DNA of 64,000 nucleotides from Martinezella multihospitum (GTDB lineage Bacteria > Pseudomonadota > Alphaproteobacteria > Rhizobiales > Rhizobiaceae). The stretch covers positions 248,001-312,000 of the forward strand of contig NZ_FMAG01000003.1 of the NCBI RefSeq assembly GCF_900094585.1. The letters run 5' to 3'. Positions 56,633 to 64,000 of the stretch are shown here, one piece after another. The translations under genes and the position numbers were made by a program. Position 1 is the first letter of the stretch. Each line of letters starts with the position of its first letter. Under the pieces are notes generated by a model, which saw only the letters and a program-made list of their open reading frames with translations, made no database searches and was not told the origin of the DNA.

Positions 56633-56655
56633 AGGGGCGGCCAAACCGCCCCTTT
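56633..56655 (+). terminator. Hairpin between choX and choW
   Basis: AGGGGCGG and CCGCCCCT form a perfect 8-bp stem with a CCAAA loop, followed by TTTCTCTT. It lies within the operon, so partial termination or mRNA protection of choX is likely. Confidence 0.7.
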
Positions 56656-56801
56656 CTCTTCCTTGAACGGACTGCTTGCTTTCGCGTCCCGCCACCACCC
56701 GGACAAGATCCGTGTGGCGTGACAGACCGTTATTCTTCGGCGGCACTTCCGGAACCATAAGTAACAGTCGGAAAACGCCGCCCCCAATCGTGGGCAAAGA
56801 C

Positions 56802-57647
56802 GTGAACTGGTTAACCGATTACCGCATCCCCATCGGGCCATGGGCCAAAGCCGTCGTCGACTGGCTGACGAGCAATGTCACATGGTTCTTCGACGGCCTT
56901 TCCTTCGTTGTCGCGCACGGAATCAACGGACTGCTGTTCGTCTTGCAGGCACCGCATCCGCTGATCGTCGTCGTTGTCTTCACGGCAATCGCCTACTGGA
57001 TGCGCCGGAGCGTCACGATCACGGTCCTCACCTTGATCGGCCTGCTGATCACCATCAACCAGGGCTACTGGAAAGAGACGACCGAGACGCTGGCGCTGGT
57101 ATTGGCCTCCACCTTCGTCTGTATGCTCGTTGGCGTCCCCCTCGGTATCGCGGCAGCCCGACGTCCCTGGCTTTACGCCATCATGCGGCCGATCCTCGAT
57201 CTGATGCAGACCATCCCGACCTTCGTTTATCTTGTGCCGGCAATGATCCTGCTCGGTCTCGGCATGGTCCCGGGCCTGGTCGCCACCGTCGTATTTGCCC
57301 TTCCCGCACCGATCCGCATGACGCGCCTCGGCATCATTTCCACTCCCCCTTCGCTGGTGGAAGCGGCCGAATCCTTCGGCGCGACGCCACGCCAGGTTTT
57401 GCGCAAGGTCGAGCTGCCTTTCGCCACGCCGCAGATCATGGCCGGCCTGACGCAGACGATCATGCTGTCGCTTTCGATGGTCTCGATCGCGGCACTCGTC
57501 GGCGCCCCCGGCCTCGGCGTGCCGGTTCTGCGCGCGTTGAATAGCGTCAACGTCGCCAAGAGCTTCGATTCCGGCGCCTGCATCGTCATCCTAGCGATCA
57601 TTCTCGACCGTATGTTCCGCGCGCCCGGCGAAGGAGACCGCTCATGA
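56802..57647 (+). CDS. choW: Choline ABC transporter, permease
   Basis: The 281-residue protein has about seven membrane helices. LGIAAARRPWLYAIMRPILDLMQTIPTFVYLVPAMILLG and the EAA-type loop EAAESFGATPRQVLRKVELPFATPQIMAGL contact the ATPase. The first coherent start is GTG at 56802 (VNWLTDYRIPIG), giving the usual length of ChoW; a longer open frame upstream is not protein-like. It overlaps choV by ATGA. Confidence 0.94.
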   Translation: MNWLTDYRIPIGPWAKAVVDWLTSNVTWFFDGLSFVVAHGINGLLFVLQAPHPLIVVVVFTAIAYWMRRSVTITVLTLIGLLITINQGYWKETTETLALVLASTFVCMLVGVPLGIAAARRPWLYAIMRPILDLMQTIPTFVYLVPAMILLGLGMVPGLVATVVFALPAPIRMTRLGIISTPPSLVEAAESFGATPRQVLRKVELPFATPQIMAGLTQTIMLSLSMVSIAALVGAPGLGVPVLRALNSVNVAKSFDSGACIVILAIILDRMFRAPGEGDRS

Positions 57648-58693
57648 CCGTCGCCGTCGATTTCAAGAATGTCAGCATCATCTTCGGCGATCGTCCCGAT
57701 GCCGCACTGAAACTCGTCGACGAAGGCAAATCGCGCGACGAGATCGGCAAGTCGACGGGCATGGTGCTCGGTGTCGCCAATGCCTCGCTGCAAATCGAGG
57801 AAGGCGAAATCCTGGTGCTCATGGGCCTATCCGGCTCCGGCAAATCGACGCTGCTGCGCGCCGTCAACGGCCTGGCGCCGGTGGTGCGCGGCGAAGTCTC
57901 CGTCAACACCAAGAACGGCGCCGTCAGCCCCTATTCCTGCAGCCCCAAGTCCCTGCGCGACCTGCGCATGCACACCGTCTCCATGGTCTTCCAGCAGTTT
58001 GCGCTGCTGCCCTGGCGAACGGTGGCCGACAATGTCGGCTTCGGGCTCGAGCTTGCCGGCGTGCCGGAAGCCGAGCGCAAGAAGCGCGTCGACGAACAGC
58101 TCCAGCTCGTCAATCTCGCGCAATGGGCCAATCGCAAGGTCAACGAACTGTCGGGCGGCATGCAGCAACGCGTCGGCCTCGCCCGCGCCTTTGCGACCGG
58201 TGCGCCGATCCTGTTGATGGACGAGCCGTTCTCGGCCCTTGACCCGCTGATCCGCACCCGCCTGCAGGACGAGCTTCTGGAATTCCAGCGCCGCCTGAAA
58301 CGCACGATCCTCTTCGTCAGCCACGATCTGGATGAAGCATTCCGCATCGGCAACCGTATCGCCATCATGGAAAGCGGCCACATCATCCAGTGCGGAACGC
58401 CGCAGGAGATCGTCAAGAATCCGGCTGATCAATATGTGGCCGACTTCGTACAGCACATGAACCCGATCAGCATGCTGACGGCGCGCGACGTGATGCAGCA
58501 GGGCGTCGGACATTCTGCCAATGCCGGCTCCGTCACCGCCACGGCAACCGCCACAACGCCGCTTGTCGACATCCTCGACGCTCTGACACGCCAGCCAGGC
58601 AATATCGGCGTTGTTGACAATGGCACGATTATTGGAACGATCTCGGCGCAGGACGTGGTGTCGGGCCTGACCAGCCACCGGCGAAAGGAGTAG
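57644..58693 (+). CDS. choV: Choline ABC transporter, ATPase
   Basis: The 349-residue protein has Walker A GLSGSGKST (61-69), signature LSGGMQQRVGLARA and Walker B ILLMDEPFSALDP. The N-terminal extension with VDEGKSRDEIGKSTGMVLG is typical of the glycine-betaine/choline group. A short C-terminal CBS-like tail (TPLVDILDALTRQPGNIGVVDNGTIIGTISAQDVVSGL) may sense ionic strength or regulate. It is coupled to choW by ATGA overlap. Confidence 0.96.
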   Translation: MTVAVDFKNVSIIFGDRPDAALKLVDEGKSRDEIGKSTGMVLGVANASLQIEEGEILVLMGLSGSGKSTLLRAVNGLAPVVRGEVSVNTKNGAVSPYSCSPKSLRDLRMHTVSMVFQQFALLPWRTVADNVGFGLELAGVPEAERKKRVDEQLQLVNLAQWANRKVNELSGGMQQRVGLARAFATGAPILLMDEPFSALDPLIRTRLQDELLEFQRRLKRTILFVSHDLDEAFRIGNRIAIMESGHIIQCGTPQEIVKNPADQYVADFVQHMNPISMLTARDVMQQGVGHSANAGSVTATATATTPLVDILDALTRQPGNIGVVDNGTIIGTISAQDVVSGLTSHRRKE

Positions 58694-58729
58694 TCGTTCG
58701 CGACTGCTCTTCAATTCATGGAGCAGGTA

Positions 58730-59221
58730 ATGAACGATAAACCATCGGTGATCAGGGAAACGGATGAGGATGCGCGCATTCAGGCGCGCGACCTCATGCA
58801 CAAAGCCGCACATGCGGCCTTGGCCGTCATCGACCTCGAAACCGGCTTTCCCTCCGTTAGCCGCGTCCTGATCGCCATGGATGCCGATGGCGCTCCGGTC
58901 ATCCTGGTCTCCGGTCTCTCGTCACATACCAAGGCTTTGATGAAGGACAGCCGGGCTTCGGCGCTCTTCGGCGAGCCTGGCAAGGGCGACCCCCTCGCCC
59001 ATCCCCGCCTGACCTTACGCTGCAGCGCGGAGCGCATCGATCGGCAAAACCAGGCGCACGATCGCATACGAACGCTCTTTCTCGATCGCCACCCGAAATC
59101 CAAGCTCTATATCGACTTTCCGGATTTCTGCTTCTTCCGCCTCGTTCCGCTCGATGCCAGCCTGAACGGCGGCTTCGGAAGGGCCTACATCCTGTCCTCA
59201 AAAGACCTGATGATGCTTTAA
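58730..59221 (+). CDS. HugZ-like pyridoxamine-phosphate-oxidase-fold protein
   Basis: The 163-residue protein has the split-barrel fold, with HKAAHAALAVIDLETGFPSVSRVLIAMDADGAPVILVSGLSSHTKALMKDSRASALFGEPG. A later KSKLYIDFPDFCFFRLVPLDASLNGGFGRAYIL is typical of HugZ/heme-iron-utilisation or FMN-binding PPOX proteins. The ATG at 58730 has GGAG at proper distance, better than an ATG 12 nt earlier. It lies 36 nt after choV but is probably functionally separate. Heme or flavin binding is not proven. Confidence 0.85.
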   Translation: MNDKPSVIRETDEDARIQARDLMHKAAHAALAVIDLETGFPSVSRVLIAMDADGAPVILVSGLSSHTKALMKDSRASALFGEPGKGDPLAHPRLTLRCSAERIDRQNQAHDRIRTLFLDRHPKSKLYIDFPDFCFFRLVPLDASLNGGFGRAYILSSKDLMML

Positions 59222-59415
59222 ACCGAAAACAAAATCCGGCGGCAATAAAATCATACAATAGTGCGAGAATTAGTAGGTGGACAGCCTGACGTAGAAACGG
59301 CCAATATTCGCAGGTTGCAAATCCGTTGTGACCAAAATTGGCATATTTGCGGCTCCGAAACGATAAGAATCGACCTATTTTGGTCTAATTCAGCCCCTGG
59401 ATGGGACGTTGGAGA

Positions 59416-59435
59416 CCTCAGCATTATCGCTGAGG
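59416..59435. repeat. Small hairpin upstream of nolR-like gene
   Basis: CCTCAGC and GCTGAGG form a 7-bp stem with a six-base loop. There is no T-run. It is part of the 367-bp region upstream of the regulator gene, which also holds a longer-range pair GACCAAAAT / ATTTTGGTC (59330-59385). Confidence 0.4.
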
Positions 59436-59468
59436 CATCATACGTACATACCTAAAACAGCATACTCG

Positions 59469-59494
59469 ATACCTTAAATTTAGGTATATACAAT
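59469..59494 (+). promoter_or_regulatory. Palindrome with NolR-type box, likely autoregulatory site
   Basis: ATACCTTAAATTTAGGTAT is an inverted repeat. Its right half starts TTTAG-GTATATACA-AT, which fits the NolR consensus (A/T)TTAG-N9-A(T/A). A further inverted copy of TTTAGGTAT lies at 59446-59456. The site is 95 nt before the regulator start. Confidence 0.6.
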
Positions 59495-59588
59495 CTTCGA
59501 CCCCTCTTGGTATTGTTAGATATCGGTTAGGGCCGGGTTGGAAATAGCACAGTTTCTGATGTACGCTCCGCATTGGGAAGATTAACAG

Positions 59589-59906
59589 ATGAAGACAAGA
59601 GATTTGGCCGAACACTCTAATGTTGCGGCAGCATTATTATCAGCAATGGCGAACCCGAAGCGTCTTTTGATCCTTTGCAGTCTCGTTAAGGGTGAAGTTC
59701 CTGTTGGCGTTCTTGCCAATCAGGTCGGACTGAGCCAGTCAGCACTTTCTCAGCATCTTTCGAAGCTTCGCGCTCAGAAGCTGGTCAAGACGCGTCGTGA
59801 TGCTCAAACGATTTACTACTCCAGCACATCAGAATCCGTGATCCGTGTTCTTGAAACGCTGGAAGACATTTATTGCGAGCCGGAAAAAAGTAGATCGGCT
59901 GCTTAA
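59589..59906 (+). CDS. nolR: ArsR-family regulator, NolR-like
   Basis: The 105-residue winged-helix protein contains LSAMANPKRLLILCSLVKGEVPVGVLANQVGLSQSALSQHLSKLRAQKLVKTRRDAQTIYYSS, nearly the same as NolR of Sinorhizobium and Rhizobium. NolR represses nodulation and other symbiosis-related genes and its own gene. There are no Cys/His metal sensors. No nod genes are in the window, so it may act globally. A NolR-type palindrome lies upstream and a terminator downstream. Confidence 0.88.
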   Translation: MKTRDLAEHSNVAAALLSAMANPKRLLILCSLVKGEVPVGVLANQVGLSQSALSQHLSKLRAQKLVKTRRDAQTIYYSSTSESVIRVLETLEDIYCEPEKSRSAA

Positions 59907-60007
59907 GAGCTTTCAATAGCTCAAGGCCTGTCGACAGACGATCCGTGGGGGACACTTTAGACCCTGAAAGATCGACTTGCTTTCATTACCAGGTGTTTTA
60001 CTGCTTT

Positions 60008-60039
60008 AACTGGCAAATCTCCGGATTTGCCAGTTTTTT
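60008..60039 (+). terminator. Intrinsic terminator after nolR-like gene
   Basis: AACTGGCAAATC (60008-60019) pairs perfectly with 60024-60035, followed by TTTT. The rest of the 59907-60257 interval shows no gene. Confidence 0.9.
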
Positions 60040-60257
60040 CATGTCCGGACGAGCCCGCACCACACGGATAATTCCTCGCCTGGCGCCGTCGGCATGCCGC
60101 GATCCAATCCCTGCCGGATACCAGCCTCCCTCCCCCGACCCTATCTTTGCCTTGACGCAAAAAGGCCGGCTGATAATTTGACCAAGCAGTAAATATAATC
60201 GCGCGGCGCGGCGCCGCGGTCGGGTAACAGGCCCCCGAATGGCCATTGGAGAACAGC

Positions 60258-61586
60258 ATGTCGGACCGTTTGAATGCCACCCCCAACGATTTGCGCGCCT
60301 TCTGGATGCCGTTTACGGCCAACCGCCAGTTCAAGAAGGAACCGCGCCTCTTCGTCAGCGCCAAGGATATGTACTACACCACCCACGACGGTCGGCAGGT
60401 ACTGGACGGAACGGCGGGTCTGTGGTGCGTGAACGCGGGACACTGCCGCCCCAAGATCACGGAGGCGATCCGCCAGCAGGCAGGCGAACTCGACTATGCC
60501 CCGGCCTTCCAGCTTGGCCATCCCAAGGCCTTCGAGCTGGCGAACCGGCTGGTCGACATTGCGCCGGAGGGCATGGACCATGTTCTCTATACCAATTCCG
60601 GTTCGGAATCGGTCGAAACCGCGCTCAAGGTCGCGCTTGCCTATCACCGCGTGAAGGGCAATGGTTCACGCTTCCGTCTCATCGGCCGCGAGCGTGGCTA
60701 TCACGGCGTCAATTTCGGCGGCATTTCCGTAGGCGGCATCGTCACCAACCGCAAGATGTTCGGCACACTGCTGACTGGCGTCGACCACATGCCGCACACG
60801 CATGTTCCCGGCAAGAACGCCTTCACGCGTGGCGAGCCAGAGCATGGCGGCGATATCGCCACCGAGCTTGAGCGCATCGTCACGCTGCACGACGCCTCGA
60901 CCATCGCTGCCGTCATCGTCGAGCCGATTGCCGGCTCCACCGGCGTATTGATCCCGCCGAAGGGCTATCTACAGAAGCTGCGCGAAATCTGCACCAAGCA
61001 CGGCATCCTGCTGATCTTCGATGAGGTCATCACCGGCTTCGGCCGCCTTGGCGCGCCCTTTGCCGCCCAATATTATGATGTGAAACCGGATATCATCACG
61101 ACCGCCAAGGGCCTGACCAATGGCGTTATCCCGATGGGCGCGGTCTTCGTCACCTCGGAGATCCATGACGCCTTCATGCAGGGACCCGAACACATGATCG
61201 AGTTCTTCCACGGCTACACCTATTCCGGCAACCCGATCGCCTCTGCCGCGGCGCTTGCGACGCTCGACACCTATAAGGAAGAAGGCCTTCTCACGCGCGC
61301 GGCCGAACTTTCCGACTACTGGGCCGACGCCCTGCATTCGCTCAAGGACTGCCCGAACGTCATCGACATCAGAAACACTGGCCTGATCGGCGCCATCGAA
61401 CTCGACCCGATCGCCGGCGAGCCCACCAAGCGCGCCTTCACCGCTTTCCTCAAGGCCTACGAAAAGGGCCTGCTGATCCGCACCACCGGCGACATCATCG
61501 CGCTTTCGCCGCCACTCATCATCGAAAAGCACCACATCGACGAACTGTTCGGCAAACTGAGAGAGATCTTGCAGAATAATACCTGA
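60258..61586 (+). CDS. Omega-amino acid:pyruvate aminotransferase (class III)
   Basis: The 442-residue protein has Asp255 in LLIFDEVITGFGR and the PLP lysine Lys284 in ITTAKGLTNGVIPMG. YTNSGSESVETALKVALAYHR binds the cofactor phosphate. Overall similarity and length fit beta-alanine/omega-amino acid:pyruvate transaminases. Such enzymes turn beta-alanine into malonate semialdehyde, as in pyrimidine breakdown. GGAG precedes the ATG at 60258. Substrate range cannot be fixed from sequence. Confidence 0.92.
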   Translation: MSDRLNATPNDLRAFWMPFTANRQFKKEPRLFVSAKDMYYTTHDGRQVLDGTAGLWCVNAGHCRPKITEAIRQQAGELDYAPAFQLGHPKAFELANRLVDIAPEGMDHVLYTNSGSESVETALKVALAYHRVKGNGSRFRLIGRERGYHGVNFGGISVGGIVTNRKMFGTLLTGVDHMPHTHVPGKNAFTRGEPEHGGDIATELERIVTLHDASTIAAVIVEPIAGSTGVLIPPKGYLQKLREICTKHGILLIFDEVITGFGRLGAPFAAQYYDVKPDIITTAKGLTNGVIPMGAVFVTSEIHDAFMQGPEHMIEFFHGYTYSGNPIASAAALATLDTYKEEGLLTRAAELSDYWADALHSLKDCPNVIDIRNTGLIGAIELDPIAGEPTKRAFTAFLKAYEKGLLIRTTGDIIALSPPLIIEKHHIDELFGKLREILQNNT

Positions 61587-61647
61587 AGCGGCTACAGCGC
61601 GCCCTCACCTCAATGAGGCAAAGTGACATCGGCGAATTCGCGAACGT

Positions 61648-61688
61648 CCCCTCTCCCCGCCTGCGGGGAGAGGGTTAGGGGGAGGGGC
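61648..61688. repeat. REP-like palindrome, copy 1 (plus orientation)
   Basis: The 12-bp stem CCCTCTCCCCGC / GCGGGGAGAGGG has a two-base loop and is followed by the tail TTAGGGGGAGGGG. It lies 20 bp before the DUF559 gene. Confidence 0.85.
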
Positions 61689-61708
61689 TTTTTCCAACGG
61701 ACACCGAG

Positions 61709-62113
61709 ATGCGCGGCCCAGAACCTAAAACAACAAATCGCGCACGCAGCCTTCGGCAAGTGGACAATGATGCCGAAGCGAAACTTTGGTCGGAGCTGCG
61801 CAACCGACGACTGAACAGTTTCAAATTCGTTCGGCAGTTTCCAGTCGGTCCCTACTTCGCCGATTTTGCCTGTCGGGAACGCTGTCTGGTGATCGAGATC
61901 GATGGCAGCCAACATGCAGTCAGCGGGCGTGACACAATCCGCGACGAATTCATGACGGCAAAGAGCTGGTCCGTCGCTCGCTTCTGGAACATTGACGTCA
62001 TTGCAGACATGCCATCCGTGCTCGACACCATCGTTGCAATCTGCGAGGACCGATTGACCGAAGCCGTAATAGCCCGCGATTTCAAGTTTCTTCCGGCTGC
62101 GTCTTCGAAGTAG
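61709..62113 (+). CDS. DUF559 (Vsr-like nuclease fold) protein
   Basis: The 134-residue protein contains AEAKLWSELRNRRLNSFKFVRQFPVGPYFADFACRERCLVIEIDGSQHAVSGRDTIRDEFMTAKSWSVARFWNIDV, the DUF559 pattern. The D/E residues of FADFAC...VIEIDGSQH correspond to the metal site of the restriction-endonuclease-like (Vsr) fold. The gene is framed by inverted copies of a REP-like palindrome about 20 bp outside its start and at its stop. It could be a nuclease carried with, or acting on, these repeats. Confidence 0.87.
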   Translation: MRGPEPKTTNRARSLRQVDNDAEAKLWSELRNRRLNSFKFVRQFPVGPYFADFACRERCLVIEIDGSQHAVSGRDTIRDEFMTAKSWSVARFWNIDVIADMPSVLDTIVAICEDRLTEAVIARDFKFLPAASSK

Positions 62114-62153
62114 CCCCTCACCCCAGCCCTCTCCCCGCAAGCGGGGAGAGGGA
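62114..62153. repeat. REP-like palindrome, copy 2 (inverted)
   Basis: CCCCTCACCCCAG tail and then the same 12-bp stem with an AA loop. It is the inverse of copy 1 and starts right at the DUF559 stop codon. Confidence 0.85.
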
Positions 62154-62206
62154 GCCTTCACGTCTCGCCGTATGAAACACAGCTCTATCAACATATTCGG
62201 ACAGAT

Positions 62207-62247
62207 CCCCTCTCCCCGTAAAACGGGGAGAGGGCTAGGGTGAGGGG
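62207..62247. repeat. REP-like palindrome, copy 3 (plus orientation)
   Basis: The stem CCCTCTCCCCGT / ACGGGGAGAGGG has an AAA loop and the tail CTAGGGTGAGGGG, oriented like copy 1. It lies 35 bp before the adenine deaminase start. Confidence 0.85.
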
Positions 62248-62281
62248 CAATACGGAATCAAAGTAGATGCAGGAAAACACC

Positions 62282-63979
62282 ATGACCACCAAACTCGAAC
62301 GCTATATCGACCAGGGCGTTGGCCGGGAGCCAGCGGATATCGTGCTGAAGAACGGCCGGTTCTTCGATCTGGTGACGGGCGAGCTGGTTGCTTCGGACAT
62401 CGCCATCTGCGGCGATCGCGTCGTTGGCACTTTCGGTGATTATCAGGGGCGCAAAGAGATCGATATTGCCGGCCGCGTCGTCGTACCGGGCTTCATCGAC
62501 ACGCATCTCCACATAGAATCCTCGCTGGTAACGCCGCTCGAATTCGACCGCTGCGTCCTTCCCTACGGCGTCACCACAGTCATCTGCGATCCGCATGAAA
62601 TCGCCAACGTGCTCGGCACCGAGGGCATACGCTACTTCCTCGACTGTTCGCTGGAAACCATCATGGATATCCGCGTCCAGCTTTCCTCCTGCGTGCCCGC
62701 GACGCATCTGGAAACCTCCGGCGCCGATCTGCCGATCGAGAAACTCCTGCCCTTCCGCAATCATCCGCAGGTGATCGGCCTTGCCGAATTCATGAATTTC
62801 CCCGGCGTGGTCCATAAGGATCCCGTCTGCATGGCGAAGCTCGAGGCCTTCCAGGGCGGCCATATCGACGGCCATGCGCCACTGCTGCGCGGCAACGATC
62901 TCAACGGCTATCTCGCCGCCGGCATCCGCACCGAACATGAGTCCACCACCGCCGAAGAGGCACTCGAAAAGATCCGCAAGGGCATGCATGTGCTGGTGCG
63001 CGAAGGCTCCGTCTCCAAGGATCTGCACGCGTTGATGCCGATCATAACCGAGCGCCTGTCGCCGCATCTGGCACTCTGCACCGACGACCGCAATCCGCTT
63101 GATATCGCCGAACAGGGCCATCTCGATTACATGATCCGCACGGCGATCGCACATGGCGTCGAGCCGCTGGCAATCTATCGCGCCGCCTCCATCTCCGCCG
63201 CCCGCGCCTTCGGCCTGCGCGACCGCGGCCTGGTGGCGCCCGGCTGGCGCGCCGATCTCGTCATCGTCGACAGCCTGGAGAACTGCAAGGCCGAGATGGT
63301 CTTTTCCGCCGGCAGGCGGGTGACGGCCGAGCTGTTTGCCACGCGCGGTACCATTGCGCCGGTCGGCCTCGATAGCGTCAAGGCCCGCCCGATCAACGCC
63401 GCCGATTTCGGCGTGCCGGTCACCGAAGGCGAAAGCTCCGTCATTGGCGTGACGCCCGGCAAGATCATCACCCAACATTGCCGCTATCGCCTGCCGACCA
63501 ACGGCAACCAGACCGATATCGACCTCGGCAACGACATCATCAAAGTCGCCGTCATCGAACGGCACGGCAAGAACGGCAACCACGCCAACGGCTTCGTCCA
63601 AGGTTTTGGTTTGAAGAAAGGCGCGATCGCCTCCACAGTCGGCCATGACAGCCACAATATCTGCGTCGTCGGCGTCAATGAGGATGACATGGCGCTCGCC
63701 GCCAACCGCCTCAGCGATATCAACGGCGGCTTCGTCGTCGTCGAGGATGGCGTCGTGACAGGTGAAATCGCCCTGCCCGTCGCCGGCCTGATGAGCCTCG
63801 AGCCCTATGAAAGTGTGCGCGACACGCTGCACCACTTGCGCCAGGCAGCCTATGCCCTTGGCGCGACGCTGGAAGAACCCTTCCTGCAGCTCGCCTTCCT
63901 GCCCCTGCCCGTCATCCCGCATCTGAAGATATCGGACAAAGGCCTGGTCGATGTCGACAAGTTCATGCTGATCGGCTGA
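62282..63979 (+). CDS. ade: Adenine deaminase
   Basis: The 565-residue amidohydrolase deaminates adenine to hypoxanthine. The metal site is [12 protein letters not shown], followed by [36 protein letters not shown] and [11 protein letters not shown]. The C-terminal domain ([28 protein letters not shown]) is specific to Ade. I start at the ATG at 62282, with AGGA ten nt upstream, rather than one 15 nt earlier. It probably works with the aminotransferase neighbourhood in nitrogen salvage, though the repeats and DUF559 gene separate them. Confidence 0.96.
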   Translation: MTTKLERYIDQGVGREPADIVLKNGRFFDLVTGELVASDIAICGDRVVGTFGDYQGRKEIDIAGRVVVPGFIDTHLHIESSLVTPLEFDRCVLPYGVTTVICDPHEIANVLGTEGIRYFLDCSLETIMDIRVQLSSCVPATHLETSGADLPIEKLLPFRNHPQVIGLAEFMNFPGVVHKDPVCMAKLEAFQGGHIDGHAPLLRGNDLNGYLAAGIRTEHESTTAEEALEKIRKGMHVLVREGSVSKDLHALMPIITERLSPHLALCTDDRNPLDIAEQGHLDYMIRTAIAHGVEPLAIYRAASISAARAFGLRDRGLVAPGWRADLVIVDSLENCKAEMVFSAGRRVTAELFATRGTIAPVGLDSVKARPINAADFGVPVTEGESSVIGVTPGKIITQHCRYRLPTNGNQTDIDLGNDIIKVAVIERHGKNGNHANGFVQGFGLKKGAIASTVGHDSHNICVVGVNEDDMALAANRLSDINGGFVVVEDGVVTGEIALPVAGLMSLEPYESVRDTLHHLRQAAYALGATLEEPFLQLAFLPLPVIPHLKISDKGLVDVDKFMLIG

Positions 63980-64000
63980 TCAGGCGAGCTTGCCGCAATA

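Noticed and set aside
62258..63922. Minus-strand open frame of 554 codons
   Set aside because: Antisense to adenine deaminase; composition typical of shadow frames.

Overview
The window is chromosomal DNA of an alphaproteobacterium, almost certainly of the Rhizobiaceae (Rhizobium/Agrobacterium/Sinorhizobium type). Evidence for this is the high GC content with long antisense open frames, a fused TrpE-TrpG anthranilate synthase behind a Trp-Trp-Trp leader peptide, a NolR-like ArsR regulator, a ChoXWV choline importer, RirA-type iron boxes, a BluB enzyme and typical rhizobial intergenic palindromes. I see no rRNA, tRNA, CRISPR or prophage. The only transposase gene is one IS200-like tnpA.

Layout. 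1-9 kb: two ABC half-exporters (the first cut by the window edge), a LysE-type exporter, trmL, an alpha/beta-hydrolase-like unknown, hemF and small conserved proteins. 8-10.5 kb: an overlapping minus-strand operon of DUF1285, Nudix (CoA pyrophosphatase-like) and CCA-adding enzyme. 10.6-17.9 kb: a plus-strand MoxR ATPase / DUF58 / BatA-DUF4159 / large membrane protein / GNAT operon, a likely envelope or complex-assembly module. 18-23.4 kb: GNAT, glutathionyl-hydroquinone reductase, Nudix, metallophosphoesterase, an ECF sigma factor with a membrane anti-sigma-like partner, and a coiled-coil mini protein. 23.7-27.6 kb: a third ABC half-exporter, then leuA with an apparent Leu-rich leader peptide. 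27.6-31.4 kb: a BenE-type transporter divergent from a DeoR regulator, MFS and VOC genes. 31.7-37.4 kb: clpP, DUF2076, CDF transporter-queF, bluB, VOC protein and DUF2459. 37.5-45 kb: trpE(G) with its attenuator, a 254-bp inverted-repeat element, an ABC-F gene, the IS200-like element and a heme-type TonB receptor with two iron boxes. 45-55.4 kb: extensin-like protein, methyltransferase, fhs, UPF0114, a ClpP-like secreted protein, a LuxR-type regulator, DUF2333, a coiled-coil protein, cytochrome c and tdk. 55.6-64 kb: choXWV, a HugZ/PPOX-like protein, nolR-like gene, omega-aminotransferase, a DUF559 gene bracketed by palindromes, and adenine deaminase.

The main themes beyond housekeeping are cis-regulation and small reading frames. 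Two amino-acid leader peptides (trpL and a probable leuL) share the same architecture, with the promoter -10 box 7-8 nt from the leader ATG. Three ATP-binding-cassette genes (two half-exporters and an ABC-F protein) each have a tiny open frame with a strong Shine-Dalgarno sequence upstream, which suggests leader-peptide control. Compact repeats (a MITE-like element, REP-like palindromes around a DUF559 gene, and a rhizobial palindrome acting as clpP terminator) mark the accessory parts of an otherwise core chromosome.
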